NCBI GenBank assembly: GCA_947095535.1
Contig: OX352772.1
Location: 219,558,279-219,622,278, forward strand
Direction: 5' to 3'
Source: Poecilobothrus nobilitatus
Taxonomy: Eukaryota > Arthropoda > Insecta > Diptera > Dolichopodidae
Length of the DNA: 64,000 bases
Each line of letters starts with the position of its first letter. Positions within the stretch are counted from its first letter, which is position 1. The translations under genes and the position numbers were made by a program. The notes below the pieces were generated by a model that saw only the letters and a program-made list of their open reading frames with translations, ran no database searches and was not told where the DNA came from. Positions 1-10,170 of the stretch are shown here, piece by piece.

Positions 1-1375
1 TTCTAGTTCAACCAAAAGTTAAAACGTAAAATAATCCACATGCCCAAGAATGGCAAATCCTTTTGGTCATTTGCCAAAAATTTAAAGAAAGACATTAGAG
101 GGTCTTCCTTTCCACCACTTATTGATAATAATAACAGAACCGTATCAGATTCTAAAGAGAAGGCGAACTTATTTGACAAACAGTTCGCTTTCAATTCGAC
201 TCTGTCACAGTCAGCATAGGTGCCACCTTCTGTTCCAAGAGCTGGCTACTCTTTCGGTAAAATTTACTTTAGGACGCGGGCAGTGATGAAAATCTTAAAA
301 AATCTTGATACAAATAAGTCAGCCGATGGCATAACCACCATGGTTCTTAAAAATACCTACTCCACTATTTCAAAACCTCTGCGCAACCTTTTCTACCTCT
401 CCTTCACTTCGGGTATTCTTCCTACCCAATGGAAGGTTGCACATGTTTTCCCAATTCCTAAAAAAGATAATAAAAGTTATCCTTCCAACTACCGCCCTAT
501 TGCTATAGCTTCGGTCCTCTCCAAGGTAATGGAGAAAATAGTGATCCAAAAGCTTCTGAAATACCTGAACACAAAGGTTTGCTTCATGATCGTCAATACG
601 TGTTCAGAGTCCGTCGTTCAACCGTTGATCTCATGACTTACCTTTGTGAGAAGCTAAGCATCAACCTTCATCATTCTGGTGAGTCTGATGTTGTGGCTCT
701 TGATATTTCTAAGGCTTTCAATCGAGTTTGGCACGATGCTCTATTGGCAAAATGCGAAGCATTAGGTCTAGGTAGGGTCTTTCTAATATGGATTGGAGAT
801 TTCCTTTCGAATCGCACGATTCGTGTACTGGTCGATGGATATTCATCTGACAAATTCAAAATAAATGCTGGTGTCCCCCAAGGATCAGTTTTATTCCCAA
901 CTCTCTTCTTAATATTTATCAATGACCTACTCTCATTAACTTCCAATCCAGTCCATAGTTTCGTAGACGACAGCACCCTTGTGCTTCCTATGAGTTTCAT
1001 AGCCGCTGTTACATTAATCATCACAGCAAAAAATTTCACTATTAGTGACCTAAATAACGATTTAGCAAAAATTCAAAAATTGGGTGAAGTCAAGAGAGTT
1101 GAGTTCAATACCAAAAAAACACAATGCTGTCTCATCTCGCGGAACATTGCCACTACTCTGCCTAATTTCAGGGGAAGTCTTGCGGCATTCAACGGATTTA
1201 AACATGCTGGACATCGGGTTAAACCAGAAATTGACTTGGTCAAATCACATTTTTGGTATAGCTAAGGATGCAGCTAAATGTTTGTTTTTTTTGTATCGCT
1301 GTAAAACTTGCTTTTCCGCATCTGATCTTCAATATCCACTTGTGAGGATCTTCAATATCCACTTGTGATGATGAT
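1..1375 (+). pseudogene. Non-LTR (LINE) reverse transcriptase fragment, frameshifted
   Basis: This is the middle of a LINE pol gene, copying element RNA into DNA at a target site. Visible RT blocks are the NYRPIAIASVLSKVMEKI segment near 490-540, ALDISKAFNRVWHD near 700-735, GVPQGSVL near 870-893 and a catalytic box FVDDSTL near 960-980, where the usual FADD has become FVDD. Coding changes frame near 565-580 and again near 1195, so it is not translatable. Both ends are missing: the window edge cuts the 5' side and similarity stops near 1325. A related segment (RCKAYFSPSDL) lies on the minus strand at 46612-46830. Clade is probably Jockey/I/R1-like, which I cannot settle by eye. Confidence 0.9.
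1324..1368. repeat. 22-bp tandem duplication
   Basis: Two adjacent copies of a unit starting gatcttcaatatccacttgt. They lie where the LINE similarity ends and probably mark the breakpoint. Confidence 0.8.
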
Positions 1376-1439
1376 CCATATATGATGGTGCACTTGGTGA
1401 CTTTCGAGTTTTCCACCAACCCTGGTAAAAAAAAAATAT

Positions 1440-1640
1440 GTATTTTGAATTAGGAGGGATTTTAGAGTTGGATAAAAAATTAGGGTATTCGCTTTTTCCA
1501 CAATATTTATGTATGTGCATGTGAGATTTTGAAGTAGGAGGGATTTTAAAGTTGGATTCAAAATCAGAGTTATACGCTTTTTACAGAATATTTATATATT
1601 TGTATAAGTGAGGTTCTGAATTAGGAGGGAAATGGGTTGA
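1440..1640. repeat. Imperfect tandem repeat, ~85-bp unit
   Basis: Three spaced copies of a block containing gaattaggaggga (near 1447, 1531 and 1617), each followed by similar text ending in an AT-rich stretch. No gene is visible between 1376 and 2024; the rest is AT-rich sequence without recognisable features. Confidence 0.6.
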
Positions 1641-2024
1641 AAAAGGTAAGTTTTATTATGGGCATCTAATATCTAAATTTCATATTTAGAATAAAAACAA
1701 GTTATTATACGGAATGTTAAAAATATATGTATTTAAAGTAATATTAATTTTATTGAACATTAATGTGCATTAGGTGGTTAACTTTGAAATTAGTACAATT
1801 GCCAAGTTAGGTATGTGTATAATATAAATGGGGTGACGTCCATGAACAAAGAGCCGTTTGTTATTAAATAGTATGTTGTTTTAATAAAATATGCTTACAA
1901 TAATTTATTTTCTTAATATATATATAACAATACGATCATATGTTAAATAGTAAGTCATAACGACTCAAAAATTAAATATCTTAAATTTTTTAATAAAAAA
2001 TATTGATGATAATAACAAGTAACT

Positions 2025-2080
2025 ATGGAAATCTATGCTAAGGCTATTGTAAGAAAACATCCAGAAATCTTATTCACGAT
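2025..2080 (+). pseudogene. 5' part of a small P3-element ORF, interrupted by Polinton copy 1
   Basis: An ATG at 2025 opens a frame of 18 codons plus two bases that runs exactly to the left Polinton end. The other half resumes after the duplicated cacgat on the far side (15044-15214) in the same frame, ending at a TGA. Reading through one copy of the 6-bp duplication gives no stop, so this was one small ORF before insertion. It belongs to the polymerase-bearing element P3, whose next gene lies at 15214-17950. The function is unknown. Confidence 0.75.
2075..2080. repeat. Target-site duplication of Polinton copy 1, left
   Basis: cacgat immediately outside the left terminus (which begins agtaagtaac). 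It is repeated exactly at 15040-15045. Six bp is the known Polinton duplication length. Confidence 0.93.
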
Positions 2081-2818
2081 AGTAAGTAACTCTGCACTTT
2101 GGGATGGGAAAAAAATTTGACCCATATCGCACGACATGTTGACCTACATTTTGATTTATGAGTTTAATGTAGGTCATTCTTGGTTAGTAGGTCAAGAACT
2201 TGTTTTGATCGTTTTGTTTTAGGTTTTAAGTTAAGTTGTATGTGTGGGTTGTTAACTTATAAGTTCCAAATGGTTTTATAGTAGGAAGTCAAGTGTTAAA
2301 CAATTTAAAGTAGAGTCGGCCCTTAATAAACAAAATTGTATAACTGAAGTTTAAATACTAGGCGCACATATAAAAGTAGTAAGAAAATTTCTTATATGAA
2401 AATAAAAAACAGAAAAAATTTTTTTATTTTTAAATCTACAGCGCATCTTTAAAATTGAAAAGAAAAAGTGTAATCCTGTTTGTGTGTTTTTTTTTTTTTT
2501 TTTTTTTTTGTTTTTTTTGCATAAAGAAAAAAATTAAACTAAGATATAGATTTTTTTTTGCTTACATAAAAATGTGATCTCTTCTGGATAGAAGAATTTA
2601 TAGAAGAAAAGAGAAAACGAAAGTCATTAATTAGCTGACTGCATGTCGTGTAAGATATTTTTTTATTTTTTAATTAAGAATGTTCAGAAAATATGAATAA
2701 AAAGAAAACAAACAGCAAATCAAAAATATGGAACTGATTGAACTAAAGATATACTCTTTACTCTTGATATGCATTTATGTTTTTTTGTTTTTGTATGGAA
2801 TAAAAAATAATTCAAAAA
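2081..2818 (+). repeat. Pol-1 left terminal inverted repeat
   Basis: About 738 bp, matching the reverse complement of 14294-15039. Landmarks shared by both arms are gcactttgggatggg, a ~24-nt poly-T tract near 2487 (poly-A near 14608) and gactgcatgtcgtgtaagat. Its outermost ~250 bp also resembles the Pol-2 TIR, so the copies are sister subfamilies. Confidence 0.92.
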
Positions 2819-3226
2819 TTTCTAGTTTTAAACTAAAAAAAATTTTAAGACTTGTTTTTGTTATTGTTAAATTAATATACGAGTATACAAATCACTAGTT
2901 ATCTAGTCAAAGCAAGGAATTGATATAAAAAGAATACAATGTAAAAGTTGAATGATTCTATGATAGTATAGTTCCTGGTTTTAAAAAATTACAATATTCT
3001 AGTAATAACAAGATAATAATTAATAATTTATTAAGATTCTGAAAAATGTAATGATCATAAAAGAAATCGAAAGTATAGAACTGTATAATATGTATGTAAA
3101 TAATGTCTACTTTTGCATGTAGAATTTTTTTGTTTAAATTTTTATTATATTCTTAAAAATTTTAAATTAATATACAAAGCAAATATTTTTACAATACAAA
3201 TAAAAATGTTCAAATTTGAATGAATA

Positions 3227-6200
3227 CTATTTTGATTTACTTATCAACATTTGTTTATTTCTGTTATATCCATACGGTAAAGAACTACCATCTTCATTAA
3301 ATTTTCGTTTTTCCGATTTTGGTTCATATTTTTTTATTTTGGGAATCGTAAGTACATCATGATTTTTATTTCGACGAATATTTTCTGAAATGACGTATGT
3401 GTCTGCACTATTCAATGAATTTAAAACTGCTGCCTTTATGCTATTAAAGTTGATTTTTAGAGAAGCTTCATAACTAAGAAAGAATCCTTTAACTTTACAA
3501 ACAATTTTTTCTGTATTATCTTTTGTACAGTAAATTTTGTAAGCGTAGTTCTTGGGACCACCACTTACAAATTCTGTAATATAACTTCCTATACCATAAC
3601 ATTCTAATTCATCAGTCATGTCGCCTATAAATTCACCTATTTCTGGTTCATATTCTACTTCTCGGCTAATATACAACACTGAATCGGTTTCATAATATAA
3701 TACTCTACTATCCAACTTCTCTAGATAACTGTAAATTTGAAGACGAGCATGTGTTGTTGTATAAGCAGCGATACTTACGTTGACAGTATATAAAGAAGTT
3801 ACTGCTTCTTCTTTATATTTCAGCTAATCACTATGTTTTCTTCATTTACTGGAAATATGTGACATACTTTTACAGAACGGTTTGTTATTAACTCATAAAG
3901 TTTAAAAGGTTGATTTATAATGGTGGTTTGTTGTTGATTTTCTCTTTGCCCAAATTTTCCCCAGAATGAGTTTAAAATAATCTTAGCAAAAGATCTTAAA
4001 CCAGGGTTATTAACTACTTTATCGTATTCTAATTTAATTTCTTCCTTTTCAAAAAAACTATCAATATAGCTATTCTTCCATTTCTTTTTGAGTTTGACAT
4101 TTTATTGGCCACCCAGAAGCTTCTTGTTTAATCTTTATAAATTTATTCATCATTTTAGTGAATAAACCATCAATACCATTGCAATTGTCATATTTTACTG
4201 TTTCGTATTCCCAAACTTCATAAATATTTAAAAGTTTATACCCTTTTTCAATTGCTTTTTTAATTTCATCAATTACCCAAGTTCCTTCTAATGCTCTTTC
4301 ATCGTTTGTATGTTCACAGTATTTTCCTTGTTATTTGATTCATCGTCTGTATTTTTGTTCACTACAAGTGTTACATAGTGAGAACATCAATTTATTATTT
4401 TGTTTGACAGGTAACACGGGGTGTAATAGATTTGTTGGTGGCAAGATTTTACATTTAATAATACCGTCAATAGTCATTCTGTTTAACTTGGAGCAAGTAT
4501 CTTCTCCAACATAAATCTTAGGATGGTTTATGGGAAATTTTCCTCGTTTGCAAACATATATCTATGTATTTCTAGGAACATACATCTATGTATTTAATTT
4601 TTTCTCCTTGTTTACATTTATAATATGTGTAAGTATTTCCCGTTCTTCCGCCATAAAATGCATCACGAGGATTTAAAGGAACTAAATTAATTAATGAATG
4701 ATTTTCTAAATATTTCATATTTTCATTGGGTCTCATTAGCTCCCGGAATTCACAATCCCACATCACAATAACTTTATATCCACATGATTTTATAAACTCT
4801 GATCTCATTAATGTTTTTTCATATCGTAGATTCAAAGTATCGCCAGAGTTATCATATAATGGTATATCCCTCTGGTTTGTTAAACATTTTGGATGTCCAT
4901 GATAAAAGCAACCGTAAAATTCAAATATTTCTTTAGTCTCTTCGCAAAATCCATCGACTTTAACATTTCCGATTTGTTTTTCTTTTCCATTAAATGCACA
5001 TTTCAAATCAATTTTTCTCAAATCTTTTTCCCAAATAAGCCATTGCATGGCAATTTTTGACTGATTGTCTACCATCCTATATCCTTTTCTTGGTATAATT
5101 CCTATAGTATTCGATTTGAGAAAGTTTCTTCTATATACAAGATTACAGGTTGAAGCTATTGTTGTTGCTTCTACAAATGGTTCCACATTACATTCTTCTA
5201 TAAAAAATTTTCTGAAAACCAGACATGCTCTAGTTAGAATTTCAATATCATTTATACAGTATTCTAAAATATCTTTCTCCATATTAAATTCTGAGTTTCT
5301 ATTTTGTTAATACGACATTAAAAATTCATTACGCTCATCTGCTTTCATTGTATTAGAGTTATAGTATTTAATTGCTGGAAGTGGGCCAATGTAATTTTCA
5401 TTTTCCAATTTATTAAATAGATGCGGAAACTAACCCTTTTTCAAATTGATTGATAAATTAAAAGCTTTTGGTAATTTTGCCAAGGCCATAGCAAAATAAT
5501 TCATAGAATCTATAAATTTAATATTATCAATTATCATAACAATAATTTTTGTACCTCGCATAATTAACTTTGGTTCAAGTACAGTTTTATTGAGTATATA
5601 ATTCAGAATAAATTGATGGTCAAACGCCTGACCATTATGAGCAATTATGACAATCTTTTTGAATTCCTTTCTTAATTTTAAAATAAATTCCATGAAATCC
5701 TCTATCACATTTTTCGTTTTAAAATTCTCTCTCTTAATTTACATTTTCACCAGAAGTATAGAGAATCAATGTTAATACTTTTAAAGCATCTTAGTTGAGC
5801 CCCACATAAACTTGGAACATGTTCTTTTATTTTTATAGAGCTAATTTCTTCTTGTCTTGTTTCTAAATCATAAAATACGTAAATGCAATTTTCAAAATTT
5901 ACTTTTGTTTTGTCTTGCTGAATGAAGCATTTATGGTTTTCAGGAACATGATTATCGCAAATTTGACAAAAATATTCACCACATATATGAGTCCTACAAC
6001 TTTTATGAACTTTAAAACAAGATTTGCATTTCCTAATTTCTTCACAGGTCCTTCTATTTTTTGAACTGGAAGCCTTATGATGTTCAAAACATGATTGACC
6101 ACGAAATGCCCGATTGCACTGCATACATAAAATATTTTTAACATTAATTGAACAAGCAGGTGAGTTTTGACAGCAAGGACAACTTTTCGAACACCTATGT

Positions 6201-7123
6201 GTTCATTTTTTTTAGAATACGGAATATGACATTCTTCACAATAAAATGGTGTGCAAAAATCAGCTGTGAGCGAAGTTATTACATTATAGAGATTATAATG
6301 GTATAGCAAGTTAATTTTTTTTCCATTATTAAATCCTCCAAATATTACTTCTGCACTCCTTGTTCCATATTTATATACAACAATTTGGTGTTTATGTAAA
6401 AATTTTTGAAATTGATTCAATCCACGAACTCCGCAACCTTCAGATGGAATTGTTATTTTTGATGTTTTTAATAATTTTAAAGCTATTAAAGTTTGAAGTT
6501 TTCCTATATTTTTTCGAATTTTTTCATATTCAATAAATTTTTCAATTTTAGCTATTGAAATAACAAGGCTCGTGGTAGACATAAATTATCGCTCTTTTTT
6601 ATTGTTATTATTCCTTTCCTTTTTAAGCATTCCTCTTTATAATTTGAATATTTATTATTTCTACCTCTACCAGAGGGTAATCTAACACGGGTAACTGTTA
6701 AACAAAAAGTGTCTGTACTTAAGCCTATAGATATAAAATAAAAATAGTTTATTATTAAATGAAACAAAAAATGTGTTATAAATAACTACCTTCAGAATTA
6801 CTTTGAAATACATTAGAAATTACATCCCAAACATCGCTAAATTTAAGTTCATGAGCGGATCTAAAACTGAGGTACGCAGGACCTTGATGTTCAAAGCTCT
6901 CTCCACAAAATGTTAACCCAATGTAATCAGTGGAATTCACATCTTTCACAGCAATCCTGATTATTTGATGTATAGCATTCTTAATCCAGCTAATTGATTC
7001 TCTATTTTCAGGTACGGATTTAATTACAAATTTTATTTTATGACCGTTCATATTAAACCTTTTAACAAATGTCGAATTCTCGCTTTCTATTATGTAAGGC
7101 GTTATAGTTTCGGTAAGAAACAT
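3227..7123 (-). pseudogene. polB: Protein-primed DNA polymerase B, decayed copy 1
   Basis: The replicative polymerase of the element, expected to start synthesis from a terminal protein. Exon 1 (7123-6790) is followed by a 65-bp intron. Exon 2 shows the GRGRNNKYSN segment, two Cys/His-rich clusters (near 6260-5930), exonuclease motif I YDLE (near 5855), motif II AHNGQAFDHQF (near 5640), motif III YCINDIEI (near 5250), and the C-terminal polymerase part ending in a YETDSVLY motif C (near 3690), where the usual YxDTDS has Glu at the first Asp. At least seven frame changes or stops separate these blocks (for example near 6565, 6195, 5747, 5430, 4572 and 4100). The same order is seen in copy 2. 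Confidence 0.93.
6725..6789 (-). other. Spliceosomal intron in Pol-1 polB
   Basis: On the coding strand it begins GTAGTT after exon ...TCTGAAG and ends TCTATAG before GCTTAAGTACAG. Removing 65 bp joins the reading frame (phase 1) from ...NSEG into LSTDTF. Copy 2 has the equivalent intron at the identical site. Confidence 0.8.
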
Positions 7124-7209
7124 TTGTAATATAATTTTTTTGGAATTTCAAGATGTTGAATGCTTGAATAACAGAATAATATTAAATTTTCAATACAGAT
7201 TCATTCTCT

Positions 7210-7745
7210 TAAATTAAAATGACACTTTAATATATTTTAGTTGTTTTAACTAGAATCCCATCCTAATCCTATCTTAATATGTAAATAGAATTTTCTATGC
7301 AACATTGTAATTTTCAAACTACAGTTTAATTTAAAATTTATCTTAAAGATATAAATTGTAATCAAATTACAGTATAATAAATTATATTTCATTAATAATT
7401 AGATTCTCATCTTATACGTATTTTAAATAGAAAACAGTATTACAACATTATAATCAAACCACAATTTAATAAATTATCCCATTAAAATGATGCTTTCATA
7501 AATTTTAGTTGTTTTAATTAGAATCCCATCTTAATCTTATCTTAAGATGTAAATAGAAAATTTTATGCAACATTGTAATTTTCAAACTACAATTTAATTT
7601 AAAATTTATCTTAAAGATATAAATTGTAATTAAATGACAGTATAATAAATTATATTTCATTAATAATTAGATTCTCATCTTATACGTATTTTAAATAGAA
7701 AATGGTATTACAACATTGTAATCAAACAGCAATTGAATAAATTAC
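7210..7745. repeat. 268-bp tandem duplication in the polB/poly-Q intergenic region
   Basis: Two direct copies starting near 7210 and 7478, with landmarks aaaatga at 7216 and 7484 and later gattctcatcttatacg in each. It fills most of the 817-bp space between the divergent polB and poly-Q genes. Pol-2 has only one equivalent unit, so the duplication is private to copy 1. Confidence 0.85.
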
Positions 7746-7885
7746 CCTTTTTCTACATAAAAAATTAGCAACATTGTAATCAACTTACATTTTTGATAGA
7801 TTTTACCCTTTCCACTTAGAAAATATTTGCAAGAATGTCACTAGTTCTAAAGTCTTTATTTTGTTTTAATATTACTCGAAATTTG

Positions 7886-7920
7886 TATATAAATACATCG
7901 AGATTTTATAGAAATATCAG
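7886..7920 (+). promoter_or_regulatory. TATA plus initiator for the poly-Q gene
   Basis: TATAAATA at 7888-7895 and TCAGTT at 7917-7922, with 31 bp from the first T of TATA to the A of the initiator. That is the canonical arthropod spacing. The block TATAAATACATCG..ATTTTATA...ATATCAGTTT is also present upstream of the Pol-2 poly-Q gene (minus strand, near 37500-37460, spacing 34). Confidence 0.75.
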
Positions 7921-7940
7921 TTTAATTTTAAGCAAGCAGG

Positions 7941-8276
7941 ATGGCACAGGAATTTGATAAAGTTTACGTGCTGGATGATGTAACAATACATGCGCAAATT
8001 CCTACAAAAAAGAAAAAGATGGCGAAAATGCCACTTTATCATGAGCAACAACAACAGAAACATCATCATCAACAAGAGCAACAACAACAACAACACTCAT
8101 TTTATCAGCCACCAGAGCAAATTGAACATTTGCTGGCGCATCATTTTCCCTATCATGAAACAACACCAAATTCCACCAAAAAAAGAAAACTGGTGGAATC
8201 ATTTACTCCTTTCTGCTTGACTTTCCTTCTAAGATACCTTTTTCTAGCTGGTCTATGTATTTCTTTTACTATTTGA
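7941..8276 (+). CDS. Poly-Q protein with basic NLS-like motifs
   Basis: A 111-aa ORF starting MAQEF, like its Pol-2 counterpart MAQEY. It has a basic patch KKKKMAK (residues ~22-28), a Gln/His-rich stretch (residues ~36-55) and a second basic motif KKRKLVE (near 75-81), which suggests a nuclear protein. From about residue 82 it is unlike copy 2: the tail is read backwards through an integrase remnant because a deletion fused the two genes near 8200. Its position between integrase and polymerase, on the opposite strand, is conserved in copy 2. No family recognised; a regulatory or DNA-associated role is inference only. Confidence 0.65.
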   Translation: MAQEFDKVYVLDDVTIHAQIPTKKKKMAKMPLYHEQQQQKHHHQQEQQQQQHSFYQPPEQIEHLLAHHFPYHETTPNSTKKRKLVESFTPFCLTFLLRYLFLAGLCISFTI

Positions 8277-8287
8277 GATCTTGACAT
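8204..8287 (-). pseudogene. Integrase N-terminal remnant of Pol-1
   Basis: On the minus strand an ATG at 8287 opens about 28 codons, beginning MSRSQIVKEI and followed by a basic RKRYLRRKVKQKG stretch. It matches the start of the Pol-2 integrase (MSRAQIV..., RRKFLRRKFKQKG at 35772 onward). All catalytic sequence is gone; the deletion joins it to the 3' end of the poly-Q gene near 8200. Confidence 0.8.
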
Positions 8288-8379
8288 GATTTTTACATCA
8301 TCTAACTAGTTTTAAAAATGCAATTTTACATTTCTTTATTTATATACTCTGAAAACTTTAAATTTTGACTGTGTTCTAC

Positions 8380-8392
8380 AGTATATAATGCG
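8380..8392 (+). promoter_or_regulatory. TATA-like box upstream of the acidic gene
   Basis: gtatataatgcgg about 65 bp before the acidic-protein ATG. Pol-2 has gtatataactc in the matching interval. Weak without transcript data. Confidence 0.4.
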
Positions 8393-8449
8393 GTTTAATT
8401 TTACTGGCAAATCATTTTTAACTCAATTTTTGTAAGAGATTTTACAAAA

Positions 8450-8692
8450 ATGGCAGCTGATTCAACAACATTTCCATTTACTGAGGAAACTGCAATAGTC
8501 AGTACACAAAATGAGGTTCAAGTTGATGAAATTACATGTACTGTAGATGACGAGGAATTAATAGAAACTGAAGAATTTATACCACCGTTTCAAGTCTTAG
8601 ATGAAGATACAGATGAGCAACAAATTTGGGAAACAAATAACCAAGAAGGAGATCCTGACTATTTAGCAGAATTTTTTAGAAATAATTTATAG
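8450..8692 (+). CDS. Small acidic protein of Polinton, copy 1
   Basis: 80 aa, rich in Asp/Glu, and intact. It shares with the Pol-2 protein a TFPF/SFPF start, DDEELIETEEFIPPFQ in the middle and a W..NNQ.GD.DY end. The EFIPPFQ core is the best conserved part. It is transcribed divergently from the integrase in both copies, which points to a bidirectional promoter between them. No family recognised; it may bind a basic partner such as the pX-like protein, which is inference. Confidence 0.7.
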   Translation: MAADSTTFPFTEETAIVSTQNEVQVDEITCTVDDEELIETEEFIPPFQVLDEDTDEQQIWETNNQEGDPDYLAEFFRNNL

Positions 8693-8785
8693 CCTAAATA
8701 ATATATAAGAATATTTGTATAAATGTATATGTTATCTATAAGTATTTCATAATAAAAACAAATTAAATAAATTTTACAAATTTTT

Positions 8786-9337
8786 TCATTTATTGTTGTT
8801 CTTGATTAAAATATTGCAAATTTTATTTTCTAGTAGTACAGGTATTTCAAAAAACAATCTAGAATAATTACATTGAACACTATAACGTTGTATTGGAATA
8901 TATATTTCTTCATTCAATTTCATAACATGCTTTTCTTGACACGTTTTTATATATTTAATAACATATTCCCGTACATTTGATTCAGCACTTTTCTTGTGTA
9001 TCATTACAGCTTGAAGAAAATCAATTAAGTTGTACAATGTGTCAGCTTCCTCCTTGATAATACTAAGACATTGACCAATAACAATTCTTAACCCATATTG
9101 TAAACATAATTTTGTATTCTTTATTGATTGTTTCGAGTACCTTTCACAAAATTGCTGATGGAACTTACACCAATCGTGATATTTTAAAATAGCTAGCTTT
9201 TTTCCAATACGGTGAAAAATGCAAGTTGCTACAAGAAATTCTTTATCAAAACCAACAGGAACTTTTAACGACTGATTTCTGTTGAGAAAATATGTATAGC
9301 TCAACAACAAATTTGTGTTCGAACATTGGTCTTCCAT
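8786..9337 (-). CDS. Conserved 183-aa Polinton protein, unknown, copy 1
   Basis: Intact ORF starting MEDQCSNTNLLLSYTYFLN. It is co-linear over its whole length with the 187-aa Pol-2 protein, including HRIGKK, LIDFLQAVM and YSVQCNYSRLFFEIP. The first third contains an I-H-R-I-G-K-K-x(4)-K-Y-H-x-W pattern that loosely recalls PC4-type ssDNA-binding folds; I regard that as a weak lead. It follows the protease in the same transcriptional direction. Intactness in both otherwise decayed copies argues it is a real gene. Confidence 0.75.
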   Translation of the reverse strand: MEDQCSNTNLLLSYTYFLNRNQSLKVPVGFDKEFLVATCIFHRIGKKLAILKYHDWCKFHQQFCERYSKQSIKNTKLCLQYGLRIVIGQCLSIIKEEADTLYNLIDFLQAVMIHKKSAESNVREYVIKYIKTCQEKHVMKLNEEIYIPIQRYSVQCNYSRLFFEIPVLLENKICNILIKNNNK

Positions 9338-9366
9338 TACTACGTTTTAACTAAAGCTTTTTAATA

Positions 9367-9854
9367 TTAATTATATTGCTGAGGTACACAAGATTGTGAA
9401 AAATTTGAATTTCCAAATAAATTATAGAACATATTAATACTCAGATTGTCGTTTTCTATATGATTATCTTTGTGAAATTCATTCAAATAAGTTTTCATAC
9501 TTAAACCAAAACATCTATACCAGCCAAAAACGCAACAGTATTGCCCACATACATCTGAAAGAATACCCTGTATCTGCTTATTATTAAAAACTATGCACTG
9601 ATTTTTTAAGTATTCCAAAATTTCCGGTTTATCTGAAACTCCACCATACGAATCAAAATATTCTGTGCAACCATGCTTTGGAATATAAAGGGCAAACCAA
9701 TGTGTTCCCGGATCTTTTATATTGTCAGTGTTTACAATTAAAAAGTTGGTTTTTCTATTATTTTTTGAATTTTGTCTAAAGCAAAAACTCCCTTAAAATA
9801 TTTGTTTGTAAATTTGTTACATTTTAAAACACTAATTATTTCTAAAGTGTTCAT
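9367..9854 (-). pseudogene. Adenain-type cysteine protease, frameshifted, copy 1
   Basis: A virion maturation protease by analogy with adenovirus and Polinton enzymes. The C-terminal ORF (9618-9367) keeps the catalytic Cys context DVCGQYCC and runs to a full C-terminus (QSCVPQQYN). The His (GTHWFALY) and Asp (EYFDSYGG) segments lie upstream in other frames between about 9620 and 9720, so there are at least two frame breaks. The start ATG at 9854 gives MNTLEI, as in copy 2. Confidence 0.85.
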
Positions 9855-9856
9855 GA

Positions 9857-10170
9857 CTCAAACTGACTCAAATCATACACTCTACTTATTTCATTAATGT
9901 AGTTCATTAAAAACTCCTTTTTTAGTTTTTCATTTGTTATAATAACATAAAATTTTTCTAGTACCTGTCTTAATTTTTTATTAATTTTATCATTATGTAC
10001 AGTTCCGAAAGAGTAATTTTCAAAATTTTCATTTATAATTTCTTTGGTTGGAAATTTGTAAGTAAACTCTTTTACATATTATTTACAAGGTTCTTTAATT
10101 CCAACTAAACAAATATCTTTTACAAATAAAGTATTTTTATCATCACAACAAAACTTCACATGCACAAGTG
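9857..10170 (-). pseudogene. Unknown Polinton protein between MCP and protease, copy 1
   Basis: The counterpart of the Pol-2 ORF at 33781-34143. Conserved segments are NTLFVKDICLVGIKEPCK, then an in-frame TAA near 10080, then YKFPTKEIINENFENYSFG and FYVIITNEKLKKE. The start is uncertain because a deletion near 10170 fuses it to the MCP tail. Function unknown. Confidence 0.7.

Noticed and set aside
7990..8220. Alternative-frame ORFs overlapping the poly-Q gene (poly-N and poly-V on either strand)
   Set aside because: Shadows of the CAA/CAG repeat; only the MAQE frame is conserved in both Polintons and follows the TATA-Inr.
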